Source: Siphonodentalium dalli
Lineage: Eukaryota; Mollusca; Scaphopoda; Gadilida; Siphonodentaliidae
DNA: 64,000 nucleotides
NCBI GenBank assembly: GCA_032622095.1
Contig: CP136066.1
Coordinates: 8,459,784 to 8,523,783 of the forward strand
Reading direction: 5' to 3'
The stretch's first letter is position 1, and each line of letters starts with the position of its first letter. The position numbers were made by a program, and so were the translations under genes. A model generated the notes under the pieces. That model worked only from the letters and a program-made list of their open reading frames with translations, did no database searches and was not told the origin of the DNA. Below, one piece after another: positions 36,781 through 46,680 of the stretch.

Positions 36781-36893
36781 TTCATGACAAATTTCAAAGA
36801 GATCAGACTAAAGGCACAACCTGTATCCCGCGACAAAGTAAATTGTTGACGGACACACAGACACACGGATGACGGACGCCAACCCATGGCAAT

Positions 36894-36926
36894 AGCTCAA
36901 ACTTACAAAGTTGTAAGTTGAGCTAA
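36894..36926 (+). repeat. Terminal hairpin of composite element, third copy
   Basis: AGCTCAAACTTACAA and TTGTAAGTTGAGCT form an almost perfect palindrome followed by AATAAAA. Preceded by the conserved tail GACGGACGCCAACCCATGGC. Confidence 0.85.
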
Positions 36927-37182
36927 TAAAACGGGATGCGTGGGAATTTTGCAAAATGAATAAAATGAAAACCGTCAGGAGCTCCGAAATAGGGGTGGGC
37001 GGGTCACCGGAAACACAGGTATATATATTTTTTGGCTTTACTACTTCGGGGTTCATGCAGTTTGCTGAATTTTTCTTGCGGTAAAAATCCGATGACCACA
37101 TTGAACCCGCCGTTCATTTCTTATATAATACAGCAGTATTACATGGGGTGACACCACTATAGAGGGGGTCAATTACTTAAAT

Positions 37183-37377
37183 CTAGGGAAGTCGATAGCC
37201 GAGAGGTACTGTAGTGTACTGGTCTCTCGTGCTAGCGGGCCAGGGATCGCAACCTGGTCAGGGTATTCTGACAAAAATCAGAACTCGGTCAGATACCAAG
37301 TTTGTAAAGCTGAAAAGTCTCATTTGAGATCACTGAATAAAGATCCGAATGCAAAAATACCGACTTCCCCCATTACA
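37183..37377 (+). mobile_element. Possible tRNA-derived SINE
   Basis: 37195-37206 (TAGCCGAGAGGT) resembles the Pol III A box, and GGGATCGCAACC near 37245 is a degenerate B box at the expected spacing. The segment is bounded by GGGAAGTCG at the left and CGACTTCCC at the right. A tRNA-like 5' part with an unrelated 3' part suggests a SINE; the inverted ends are unusual for one. Confidence 0.4.
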
Positions 37378-37470
37378 ACATCTATCCAGGTATTTTGTTG
37401 TTCTGCAGTATGCTGTCTGATTGGGGGTGCAGACATTAATGGCTAACCTGTGTACATGCCTCGGGGTATC

Positions 37471-38454
37471 TGGAGAAGTCAGCCCAAAACAAGGTCGGCC
37501 ACAAGAGAAGTCGGCCCGGGTAAATTAAAGATTGGTCAAGAAAAGTCGGCCCCATTATTATTTTACTGCTTGTTAATGCCTGTGGCACAATAAGATGAGA
37601 CCGACATTTCGCCACACGGTGTCATAAGGGATTACCCCGCTGGACAAAACAAGTGTCCATTGGTACCGCGGTGTATTTGCCGTTCGGCCGCGGTGTCAGA
37701 GTTTGTAACTGCAATTGAGCACCGCGGCCGAACGGCAAGAACACCGTGGCCCAACAGCAAGTACACTGCGGCCGAAAGGCAACTACACCGCAGCCGAACG
37801 GCATGTACACCGTGGTTAGATTTCTGGTTTGTATCGTCTTTTTTCAGTTTAATGAACGTACACCGCGGCAATTACACCATGGCCGAACGGCAAGTACACC
37901 GCGGCCCAACTGTAGTTAGCCGGTGGAGCCGCGGTGTAGTTGCATTTCAGCCACGGTGGCAACGCTAACTGCACCGCGGTTAGGTGGACACTTGTTTTGT
38001 CAAGCAGGGTACATCACCTCGTAGCATTCCATTTTATGTGACCATGTTTTGGTCACATGGTGTCAAGGAGGATTATATCACCTCCTGGCAATCCATTTTC
38101 TTATCGCGCACTGTCATGGCTTTACGCAGATATGTCGATAGGGTTCGTTAAACGGAAATTTAAATCTGTACCGGAAAAATAGCCATATATACAAGACATG
38201 GTATTAGACCAGATACGAACCTTCAAACTTAGTCAGCCAGAGGGATTTCCACATGGAAGCAGTCAGCGAAACGCCGATAAAGATCAACACTACGTCATAT
38301 ACAATGTAGTGTTGAACAAGGTTTCCGTGACACCTGATATACATGTATGTTACTCAATTGAGTAAACATGTCACTAACTGATGTTAATAGCTGGGCCGAC
38401 TTCATACGGGGCCGACTTCTCTGGGGCCGACTTCGTAGCGGGGCCGACTTCTCC
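37471..38454. repeat. Inverted clusters of GGGGCCGACTTCTC
   Basis: 37471-37554 has three or four copies of GAAGTCGGCC or a variant. 38391-38454 has four copies of the reverse complement GGGCCGACTTC. The two clusters face each other across about 830 bp that includes TIR element copy B, so they may be the ends of a larger element into which copy B inserted. Confidence 0.6.
37635..38009 (-). mobile_element. TA-inserted TIR element, copy B (inverted)
   Basis: 375 bp, TIR CCC(C/T)GCTGGACAAAACAAGT, flanked by TA (37633-37634 and 38010-38011). The interior matches 35727-36123 in reverse complement, including the ATTTCTGGTTTGTAT segment and the GGCCGCGGTGTA-type repeats. Confidence 0.9.
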
Positions 38455-38554
38455 TGTATTCCGCCTTGGTGTGTGCACATTAAAGAACGCTACTGCAGTC
38501 GCCACAGGGTTATAAAGTTACTAGTACTCGGCCGTGGTAGCACCTGGACCCGAC

Positions 38555-38613
38555 AGGAATGATTAACAGCCCGAGGGCCTATTTATAGACCCGAGACGGA
38601 GTTAATCATTCCT
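38555..38613. repeat. Small hairpin
   Basis: AGGAATGATTAAC and GTTAATCATTCCT are exact inverted repeats around a 33-bp loop that holds CCCGAG on both sides. Confidence 0.7.
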
Positions 38614-39611
38614 GGAGGGCTGTAAAGAAACCAAGGTGCCCGACAAAATCATGCTATTACTATTATTACCACACCGTCCTGGTGTGAGCATGCTTTAATG
38701 AAAACAAAGCTTAGCGCTCGCTTCTGTTCAACTTCACCTTAAAATCATGGAATCATGACGTGTGGGTAAAATAATGTTCATCTAATAAAGAACGCCCTCT
38801 AAAGTGGTAAAAATATTAAGTAATAGTGTTAACGTTGGAATCAACAGAAAGATCAGACTTTAATTTTTGAAGCGCGCGATCGCTCTTGCGCACCATCGCG
38901 CGGCTAAAATTGAAAACCAGTGAGCGATCAATTGCGCGCCTAGCCAAATACGGAGAGCGTACAAGAATAAAGAAACAGCTTGAATGTTGTAGCAAAATAT
39001 CAAATGAATTCTCCAAAACCAACATTCATTGTCGGCATTCATCAAAAGGTGATCCCTCGTGCCACGATGATTGGCAGTTTAAGTTTTTTGACGTCACACG
39101 ATGTGAAGTGTCAAATGCACTATCTGTCTGAGACTGAATGATTCGAAGCTAAAAATACATTTGAACGATTTCTATGTATGGCTTATAACGTCACATAAAT
39201 TCCTGGAAAATCAAAGCGAGACCACGTGGCCGGGAGATGTTACCGTATTTATTTCGTCAGCATTGAATCGGAGTATTAAATTAATTCCTTATTAATAATT
39301 ATGAATTACAATTAATATACCGGGGTAGGAGCATGTACAATATGAAAACACAGTGTGTAACATTCACTTGTGCTAATGGATAGTGGATTAAGCAGTGTTA
39401 AACCATCAAAGAGTTTCAATGGACATCCATCGTGAGTAAACTAATTCAATTTACGCAACATTTATGAATGTATTTCCGCTGTTTATTTTATCTCGATAGA
39501 AACCGCGCGGCTGGCCAAAACCCAGCGAGCGGGACTATGCGCGCCTACATTTTGTAAACATGAAAATCTGAAAGATATCTGTATGAATTTGAACTGAATA
39601 CACATGTACTA
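38614..39611. other. No gene; a short duplicated motif
   Basis: CGCGCGGCTAAAATTGAAAA near 38897 and CGCGCGGCTGGCCAAAACCC near 39506 begin related segments of about 45 bp that end GCGCGCCTA. No coding domain seen. Confidence 0.45.
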
Positions 39612-39994
39612 CCCTGCTCGGCAAAACAAGTGTCCACTTAACCACGGTGCGCTTAGCATTGCCACTGCGGCTGAAATGCAACTGCACAGCGGCTCCACCA
39701 GCTAACTACAGTTGGGCCGCGGTGTATTTGCCATTCGACCATGGTGTAGTTGCCGCTGTGTGCATTCATTAAACTGAAAAAAGACAATATAAACCAGAAA
39801 TCTAACCACGGTGTACATGCCATTCGGCCCCATTGTAGTTACTTTTCGGCCATGGTGTACATGTGTACTTGACGGTCGGCCATGGTGTACTTGCCGCTTG
39901 GCCGGGGTGCTCAACTGCAGTTACAAACTCTGACACCGCCGCCGAACGCCAAACACACCGCGGTGCCAATGGACACTTGTTTTGTCCAGCAGGG
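39612..39994 (+). mobile_element. TA-inserted TIR element, copy C
   Basis: 383 bp in the same orientation as copy A, with TIR CCCTGCTCGGCAAAACAAGT and the complement of CCCTGCTGGACAAAACAAGT. Left flank TA (39610-39611), right flank CA, so one duplicated base has probably mutated. Confidence 0.9.
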
Positions 39995-40083
39995 CAGTAC
40001 GATTGATCTTTTCAATTTGAAAACAGAAACAATTCTTTTTCAGTCCTAAATCAAATGATTAAATTAATGATAAGCAAATACCT

Positions 40084-40464
40084 GTGCAACCTTTGATGAT
40101 TAGAGAACAAATTCAACAATGCCTCCTTGAACTTGAAGCTCCTGTCGAAAGTAAAAGTGCAATAATCATGTCACAAACACAGTTTACACATGATGTCATG
40201 AAATTGAATACACCTAACATTGAATTGCCTAGTCTTCGTGTATCTGTGGTACACAATAATCCATACAATCCTCAAAACAACATTCATTGTTGCAAATTAC
40301 ATGAAACACAGATCAATCACTCGTTGATTTTTCAATTTCGTGCCATGTGGGGCCTTGACCTTGTAGTGGAGAAATCGGTGTATATAAAGTGTTTGTCGAC
40401 GCCGATGCCGGCTCTAAATAAAAGTGTAATGTCTAGCTTCTTCGTTGTTTCTCAGTGGATGTGA
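40084..40464 (+). CDS. Unassigned open frame, 126 codons
   Basis: An open frame of 126 codons (first in-frame ATG at 40096) with balanced codon use and few rare triplets. The product is polar, begins with a short amphipathic helix-like stretch (Arg-Glu-Gln-Ile-Gln-Gln-Cys-Leu-Leu-Glu-Leu-Glu) and has no domain I recognise. It could be an exon of a host or transposon gene, or chance. It lies between copy C and the promoter-like repeat at 40700, which points away from it (its outer end is 41040). Confidence 0.2.
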   Translation: MQPLMIREQIQQCLLELEAPVESKSAIIMSQTQFTHDVMKLNTPNIELPSLRVSVVHNNPYNPQNNIHCCKLHETQINHSLIFQFRAMWGLDLVVEKSVYIKCLSTPMPALNKSVMSSFFVVSQWM

Positions 40465-40699
40465 ATGCGATTTGGTATGTGTGTCCGGGTTGGGTCATGG
40501 ATGATATTGATTATCGCACATGCACATTTAAATTTGATTTGTTTTTTTAATTTACAAATTTCGAGTAGAAGATTTGTTTACAATCGAGATGGCTAATCAC
40601 AAACTGTGCCACGGTAATATTTTACCGAATGCCATGTTATCAGACTAGAAAGGCTGTGATTAATCCTCGATTAATCTATTATTGATTGAGACTCGAGTC

Positions 40700-41040
40700 T
40701 CTGAATGACTCAGTGAGGACAATTAAAAAGTGATCATCGGCAATCGTTGTTGTTGTACTTGTATGTAAATTCCTCCGTCGCGGTTGTCTTCGGAGCACGC
40801 TGCTCTCCTAACTCAGTACCGTTACTAACAGTCGATTGTGTTGAAGTTGAAGTGAAGAAAACGTAATTCTTCGATCAGTTTCAGCTGGAGTCTGCGCAGT
40901 AACCTCCCGGAAGTCACGTGTGAAATTTACAAAAAAGCATACACGCTATTTTCGCTCTTGGTATAGAAATATAGAAAAATTATATGACGTCATAATTCAC
41001 ACGCATTTAGGTATAAACACCCACTGGGGTGGTTGCTATT
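40700..41040 (+). repeat. Promoter-like inverted repeat, right copy
   Basis: Reverse complement of 27216-27480. It has TCTGCGCAGT, an ETS-type CCGGAAGT (40907-40914) fused to the E-box CACGTG (40915-40920), and a CRE TGACGTCA (40985-40992). It ends GGTATAAACACCC and GGGGTGGTTGCTATT at 41040, exactly where LINE homology begins. The site combination is typical of housekeeping promoters; activity is not shown. Confidence 0.7.
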
Positions 41041-41808
41041 ATATGGATTCTTTCTTACCATCTGCAATTACCGAATGGAACAAACTGTCAGAAACTACAA
41101 AGAGCAGCAGTACAATCGAAGACTTCAAAAAGGAACTGAACAGTGACAATATACGTCCACCTGCCTATTTTTATCATAGTAAATGTCGTAAATCTCATAT
41201 CCTCCATACCCGGTTAAGATTGAACTGCAGCCACCTAAGTGGTGACCTGACAGATAACCATGTAACAATTTCCCCCTTCTGTCTATGTGGGGAATTTGAG
41301 ACAACTTACCACTATCTCTTTGAATGTACATTTTATCAAGAGCCCAGGAGAGAACTATATGACTCCCTACCAAATGTTGCCTTATCTGAGAATACACTAA
41401 TGCGGGGGTCAAGAGAGCTTAGTCTTCGCGAAAACAAACAAATATTTAATGCAGTACAGACATATATTATGAGAACAAAAAGATTTCCATGATCTGCATT
41501 GGTAACAAATTGCTTTGGATTCCGGCCGCGCTATGCGGCAGCACGATGTTCCCCATTATATATGTAGTACTAAATGTCTTCCGATAACGATTATTTTGTA
41601 AGTTACTTACTTGTCACTATCCTGTATATACGTGAACTGATTCTACATGAAGAATACAGCAATATTCGCAGTGAACCCCATTGAAATAGGAATTGGCCAT
41701 TGCGATTGACCCCCTCCCATGAAGCCTGACGCATGCATATTACTACGAGCATAATTTTCATCACGCAGCAAATAAATTATTGAAAACTCTGTCCCCTCTA
41801 CTTTCTCA

Positions 41809-41841
<33 letters not shown>

Positions 41842-42115
41842 CTGCCTCCTGCTATCCCTAACACTATCTTCCGCTGTGTCCATCCCAACTTAGTTACTTC
41901 TCCTTTAAAAAATATTATTTCTATTATTTCCCGTCTGATCGATACCCCTCCCTCACTTATTGGGGAAGGGGCATGTCGCAAAAGAGGAGAAGACTTCATA
42001 TAAGCCCTCGGGCTTGTTGTCTGATCCTCATTTCCATACATTATCTCTTATATGTTGTATATTTATGTCATTTGTGTATTATGTGTATTATGTTTGGATT
42101 TGGGAATAAAAATAT
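41040..42115 (+). mobile_element. LINE C-terminal coding end and 3' UTR
   Basis: The open frame from 41040 to 41489 (stop 41490-41492) starts Tyr-Met-Asp-Ser-Phe-Leu-Pro-Ser-Ala-Ile-Thr-Glu-Trp-Asn-Lys-Leu, the standard segment that follows the reverse transcriptase in CR1/Jockey-like LINEs. A Cys/His region (Phe-Cys-Leu-Cys-Gly-Glu-Phe-Glu-Thr-Thr-Tyr-His-Tyr-Leu-Phe-Glu-Cys) follows. A 3' UTR of about 600 bp ends with GCCCTCGGGCTTGTTGTCTG and an AATAAA (42105-42110). The frame carries on exactly where the fragment at 28747-29592 stops. The Met at 40920 used by the longest frame lies in the promoter-like repeat and is not a real start. Confidence 0.85.
41807..41843. repeat. (CT)n microsatellite
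   Basis: An almost pure CT run within the LINE 3' UTR, broken by TTCT near 41824. It gives an Arg-Glu run in a minus-strand frame that is not a gene. Confidence 0.9.
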
Positions 42116-42256
42116 GTTTACACTAACAGTGGAAGTATTCCATAATATGGCCTATTGGCTGGGTGTTGGTTAAACAACTCGGCTGGTGTAATTTTTGGGT
42201 TAATAATGTTCACCATAAACCACCGGTAATCACTAATGAGCACAACCCATTGGAAC

Positions 42257-42288
42257 AGCTCAAACTTGACTTTCTCAAGTTGAGCTAA
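42257..42288 (+). repeat. Orphan terminal hairpin of the composite-element family
   Basis: AGCTCAAACTTGA and TCAAGTTGAGCT followed by AAAAAC; upstream CAACCCATTGGAAC parallels CAACCCATGGCAAT of the full tails. No 160-bp monomer precedes it, so it is a related element with a different body or a solo end. Confidence 0.65.
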
Positions 42289-42299
42289 AAACAGCACCA

Positions 42300-43600
42300 A
42301 CCTGAATTTAACTCTTTTAGTCTTTTAGATTTTCCATTCCCTATTAGAGGAATCATATGCATCAGTATGTCACACACAATTCAGTTTCAATTGATACAAG
42401 GCAAGCAATGTATACTCACTGCGATTGTTTGTACATTAATTGCTTCACCCATGTCACTGACATCACTTACTTCACTTAAACTTGATACACTACGAAAATC
42501 ATCCTGAAACAAAAGTTTACCAAAAGCAAATGGATAAATTTATTTTCTCATCACATGTGACAAATATTTGTAGCTCATATACATGTCAAACATCGCATCA
42601 ATATACCGTAAATTTCGGTGGATAAGTCACATCTTTCTAACCCAATTTCCCCTATTAAAATCCATTTGTGACTTATAGACCGGTAAGTCAATGAGGAGCA
42701 CATTTTTAGCCAACTTTTGAGGTAAACAACTGGGACAAAATGCCGACGCAAACTAAATCCAACACGATAGGATGATACAATTCAGTATACAAAATAAATA
42801 AACACCCCTATCTTCACTGTTTGTCTTTATTTTATTCCGTATATGTCGTATAAGTGTATAAACGTTTGCATCCTGTACTTGGTTTAAACATTAATTTGGT
42901 TACATTCAACATGCTCGGAATTAGGTTAAAATATACTTATGTTGTTTTGTTTACTTTTGATGACTAAATAAAATACTAGACACACGTTAAAATTTAATTA
43001 TTTCTGGTTTATTATATTAAAGTTATGTAAAACACACCAGTGGGGCGATCACATAGAAATGGAATAAAATCTTGATCAAGTACCGGTAGTTATTTTTACA
43101 AATTTATAAACCAAATTGACAATGCACATCGCCATTTCTATATATTAATTAAATGCAGTGACTCTCAATGGCAAAATAAATAATTTTCATTAGTTTATCG
43201 TTGAGAGTCGCATCCTCAATTGAGAAATCATTATTTACAATTGAGCCTACTAGTAGTTCACTCAGACAATTTGCTTCAGATTTTCTGACGATTCTCGTAG
43301 AATGCTACATCTCGCCTGTTGGATAATGGCCCTGAATGCTAACTTATTTTTAGATCATGTCATAATCTCTTCTCTGGCTAATTCTCTAGATTTGCCTGTA
43401 GCTCTACAAATAGACCAAACTCCACCTGTACAAAACCTTGGAACTTTTAAAAGTTTTGACAGGGAGCATTACAAAGTCCAAACAAGGGGTACGCATCTAA
43501 GATGCTTTTGTCGAGTTTTTTGGCAGTCCAACCAAACTTCTGCCAATAAGGTGCACAACTTCGGGGGGGGAAGTCGGACGGTGGTATATTATTGCAATAG
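42300..43600. other. No gene recognised
   Basis: A 161-codon open frame (43302-43787, plus) runs into the tandem duplication at 43602 and has no domain. Otherwise AT-rich sequence with nothing to report. Confidence 0.45.
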
Positions 43601-43601
43601 A

Positions 43602-43944
43602 CCTATATACCAAATATCAATTGAATCTGTTAATATTTCATTGAGTTATCGCACTAACAGTGATAAAATTGTTATTAAAATAGACAAACTAAGACCCATA
43701 ACTCCGGGAAAAAAATTCGGACAAACCAAGTTTTTGAACTCGTCCGAGATATTGTTGCAAGAGATTCATATACCAAATATTGTTTAAATCGGTTAATATT
43801 TCATTGAGTTATCGCGCTAACGGTGATAACATTGCTAAAAATAGACAAACTAAGACCCATAACTCCGCGAAAAAAATTCGGACAAACCAAGTTTTAGAAC
43901 TCGTCCGAGATATTGTTGCAAGAGACCCATATACCAAATTTTTC
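43602..43944 (+). repeat. Two tandem copies of a ~170-bp unit
   Basis: Units 43602-43771 and 43772-43944 share ATATACCAAATAT, TTAATATTTCATTGAGTTAT, GACAAACTAAGACCCATAAC, TCCG and CGTCCGAGATATTGTTGCAA, with few differences. Confidence 0.85.
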
Positions 43945-44270
43945 TGACTTTTGATGATATTTTATTTGAATATTTCGTGCATTTATGAGTTGTTATGAGG
44001 AAATTTTGTTATGAAATGTGACTTTTGATGACAATTTCGTTGCGTAATTCAGTATGTATTTATGACTTATACCAATAAGATATTTGAATACAATGTGACT
44101 ATAGCGGTGATTTTCTTTGCGTATTTGTGAATGAAATGTGACTTTGTTTGATGTTGTTTGATGTTATTCACACTTTAACTCGGTTGTTTGCATTACATCT
44201 GTCACTCAGACACATAGTGAGAACTGATTAGATGTTGTTTCTGACAACCAGCCAACTTCTATCAGTGTTT

Positions 44271-44635
44271 GTGTAACTTCAGACGACCACGATACAATCG
44301 TAAGTGGACGAATCGGGCCCGACGAGATCGTAGATAGTTTGTTCAGACGATTGCGATGTCACGTGCATTATGATATCGTAGGTTGTTCTAAAGCATGTGA
44401 TTGACTACCCTACGATCATTCCCAGCTACGATTTTTACGTACACACGGCTGCGATTACGTCGCAAGTGGAGGTATCCAAGGATACGCCACGATTTCGCAT
44501 CTAAAATCAAACAGTGTCTGATATTATTTTATGACCTACGATTTTGACGTGCGCATGCGCAGTCCAGCTACCGGTTACTTCACACGACGGAAATCTTTCC
44601 ACTTACGATTGTATCGTGGTCGTCTGAAGGTACAC
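44271..44635. mobile_element. 365-bp MITE with ~35-bp TIRs
   Basis: Left GTGTAACTTCAGACGACCAC then GATACAATCGTAAGTGGA; right the reverse complement of GTGTACCTTCAGACGACCAC and the same inner sequence. The interior repeats TACGAT- and ATCGTAG-type motifs in both orientations. No clear target duplication. It ends 31 bp before the MULE start codon. Confidence 0.8.
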
Positions 44636-44665
44636 TTTGTTTAGGGTTCCTAGAGTATATTAAGC

Positions 44666-46536
44666 ATGGGATACTGCTCTGTTCATATCATCTTGAAATC
44701 GTTCAACATGCCGTACAACCTTCGTCGACAAGCTACAGCCGAGGAAAGCCCTCCCGACAACCCTTGCATCAAGTGTGGGAAAGACGTCTCGTCACACCAA
44801 CAAGCCGTAGACTGCGACTCGTGTGGTCGTTGGCAGCACCGAAAATGCGATACCAACATCCCACAAAGTATATATAACTAATAATATTATTCGTTTCAAG
44901 TTATTTTCGTTTATTCGTTTCTTCGCGACTTCGCGTTTCACTCGTTTCTCCAAATCATTGCGGATTATTAGTATTTCTAACTTTCATTAAATTCGTTCAT
45001 TTATAGGGATATATAGTCGATATATCGACCACAACCACGCGGCTAAACCATCGATCACTGTAAAGAAAACAATTTATTCCAAGGTAATGTATAATTTTTA
45101 TACTATCTATACTTAATTACTGATTTTATCTATATATTTTTTACAAATTATAATTGACGGAACGTTTAAGGTAATTACTAGCATCTTAAAAGCATACCGA
45201 CAATGTCAAAACAACCCTAAAGACAATGAAACCTTGAGACAACATGGCGAAATCTTATCACTCCAGTCTCAGTACTGCACCGCCGACAAATACCTCTAAT
45301 CATAAGCCGACGGCAAGGTGTCAACCAACCACGCATTAAGCTGTGAGATAAGATATGAGGTAATCCGTCAATTAGCACATCCTAAATATACCTCATACTA
45401 TTTTGTGACTACAAAATTCATATATCTCCATTATATATAAGAGATTATTCAAAGTAATATATAATCAATTTGTATATATTTTTTTAAATATCATGATTCA
45501 AAGCTCCCTCTCTTTGTTCATGATGTGAGTTTTGACATAGTTATTTCTATTATAGATTGTCGGCAAGCCATTCAGCACCAACTCCCAACTGATGTCTATC
45601 AACTGTTTCGTGAAGAGCGGCGATCAGAAAAAGCAATTCCCCATGGTCTTCGCCTTGATGTCGCGTGGAAGGAAATCTGATTACGTCGCAGTCCTCAACG
45701 CCATTCTTCACAGACTTGATGCGCCCCAGGTCGAGACATTTGTTATGGACTTTGAAATCGGCGCATGGCAGGCTTTCCGTGAAGTGTTTCCTGGAGTCGA
45801 GATTAAGGGGTGCGTCTTTCACTGGACACAGGCAGTGTACAGAAAGATCACAACCATCGGCCTATCCACTGCTTACCGTGCCAACAAACCCACACAGCAA
45901 TATCTTCAGCAGTTTTTAGCTCTGCCTTTTCTGCCGACAGCACACATCAAACCTACCTTCGACGCCATATCACCGCAAGCCAACACCGATAAATTGCGGG
46001 AATTCGTCTCATACGTAGCTGACCAATGGATTAACAACGACAACTTTCCGATATCCGAGTGGTGCATCTTCGAACATTCTGTTCGCACGAACAATCACTT
46101 TGAAGGTAAATATCTACTTTTGTACATCACAGTTGTTTTTTAAATTACAAAAATAAACATTTATAATAAAATATATTAAAAAATATTACAATGTGTTCTA
46201 TTATACTTTGCCATTTTCATAACCTCTTTTTCATATTATTCTTTGCCATTTTCATAACCTCTGTTTTATACTTGTAGCTTGGCACAGGCGAATGAACAGC
46301 AAGGCGGGTCAGCGGCTAAGTTTTTACAAACTGGCACCAATTCTGCATGCCGAGGCAGACCACGTCGCGATCTCCGTGGCAGCTCGTGACCTTGAGACAG
46401 ACCCAGAACCAAATACACCAAGATCGACTTGGCGCTTGAAGAGTTGTGGCAGCAATATAGAGAGAAGAACGTAACGACGACAGATTTTCTGCGAAAGTGC
46501 AACGAAATTTACAAGATGGGAAAGAAGAAGAACTAG
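44666..46536 (+). pseudogene. Spliced MULE transposase, broken
   Basis: Encodes a Mutator-like DDE transposase that would cut and rejoin element ends. Exon 1 (44666-44867; a second Met at 44708 fits as well) has a Cys/His zinc motif Cys-x2-Cys, Cys-x2-Cys-x4-His-x2-Cys and ends in phase 1. Exon 2 (45007-45083) resumes in phase and contains Asp-His-Asn-His. A third piece ends Ile-Asp-Gly-Thr-Phe-Lys at 45170, giving the first catalytic Asp, but its acceptor reads TTTTTTAC instead of AG. Exon 4 (45556-46105) has the second Asp in Val-Met-Asp-Phe-Glu (45748) and Gly-Cys-Val-Phe-His-Trp-Thr-Gln. It ends Arg-Thr-Asn-Asn-His-Phe-Glu with the catalytic Glu. Exon 5 (46278-46536) continues Trp-His-Arg-Arg, then a one-base frameshift between about 46392 and 46421 is needed to reach the family-like end (stop 46534-46536). 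Missing sequence between exons 2 and 3, the lost acceptor and the frameshift mark it as dead or misassembled. Confidence 0.8.
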
Positions 46537-46680
46537 TGATGAGAACTGACACATGTATATATGAAGTCACGAATATAGCATCAGATTTATCCCCAGATAT
46601 GCCGTTATAAAACTACTGGAATTTGCCAATAATTGTATAAACAAAAAATCGGAATGAGGCTCTTGGGTTGGGAGAAAAAT

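Larger units (their letters stand above)
33301..36926 (+). repeat. ~160-bp tandem array 3, interrupted by two insertions
   Basis: Begins immediately after the hairpin of copy 2, part-way through a monomer. 33301-33650 matches 25391-25738 of copy 1 closely. About 16 monomers follow (33360 to 35668), then the 35727 and 36150 insertions, then the last monomer and tail (36781-36926). It looks like a 5'-truncated third composite element joined tail-to-body to copy 2. Open frames through it are array by-products. Confidence 0.8.

Noticed and set aside
37195-37270. Functional tRNA gene
   Set aside because: Only A- and B-box-like words are present; the stems do not form a cloverleaf, so it is at most a SINE head.
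40920-41040. N-terminal 40 residues of the LINE frame starting at 40920
   Set aside because: This DNA is the promoter-like repeat also found at 27216, so the frame merely runs into LINE sequence at 41040.
27216-41040. A single Polinton/Maverick
   Set aside because: Paired inverted ends exist, but no polymerase B, integrase, ATPase or protease frame is seen inside and there is no target duplication.
43302-43787. 161-codon open frame
   Set aside because: Its last third lies in a tandem DNA duplication and nothing in it resembles a known domain.
45550-45822. Minus-strand frame opposite the MULE exon
   Set aside because: Antisense shadow of a well-supported transposase exon; also true of 46266-46570 minus frames.
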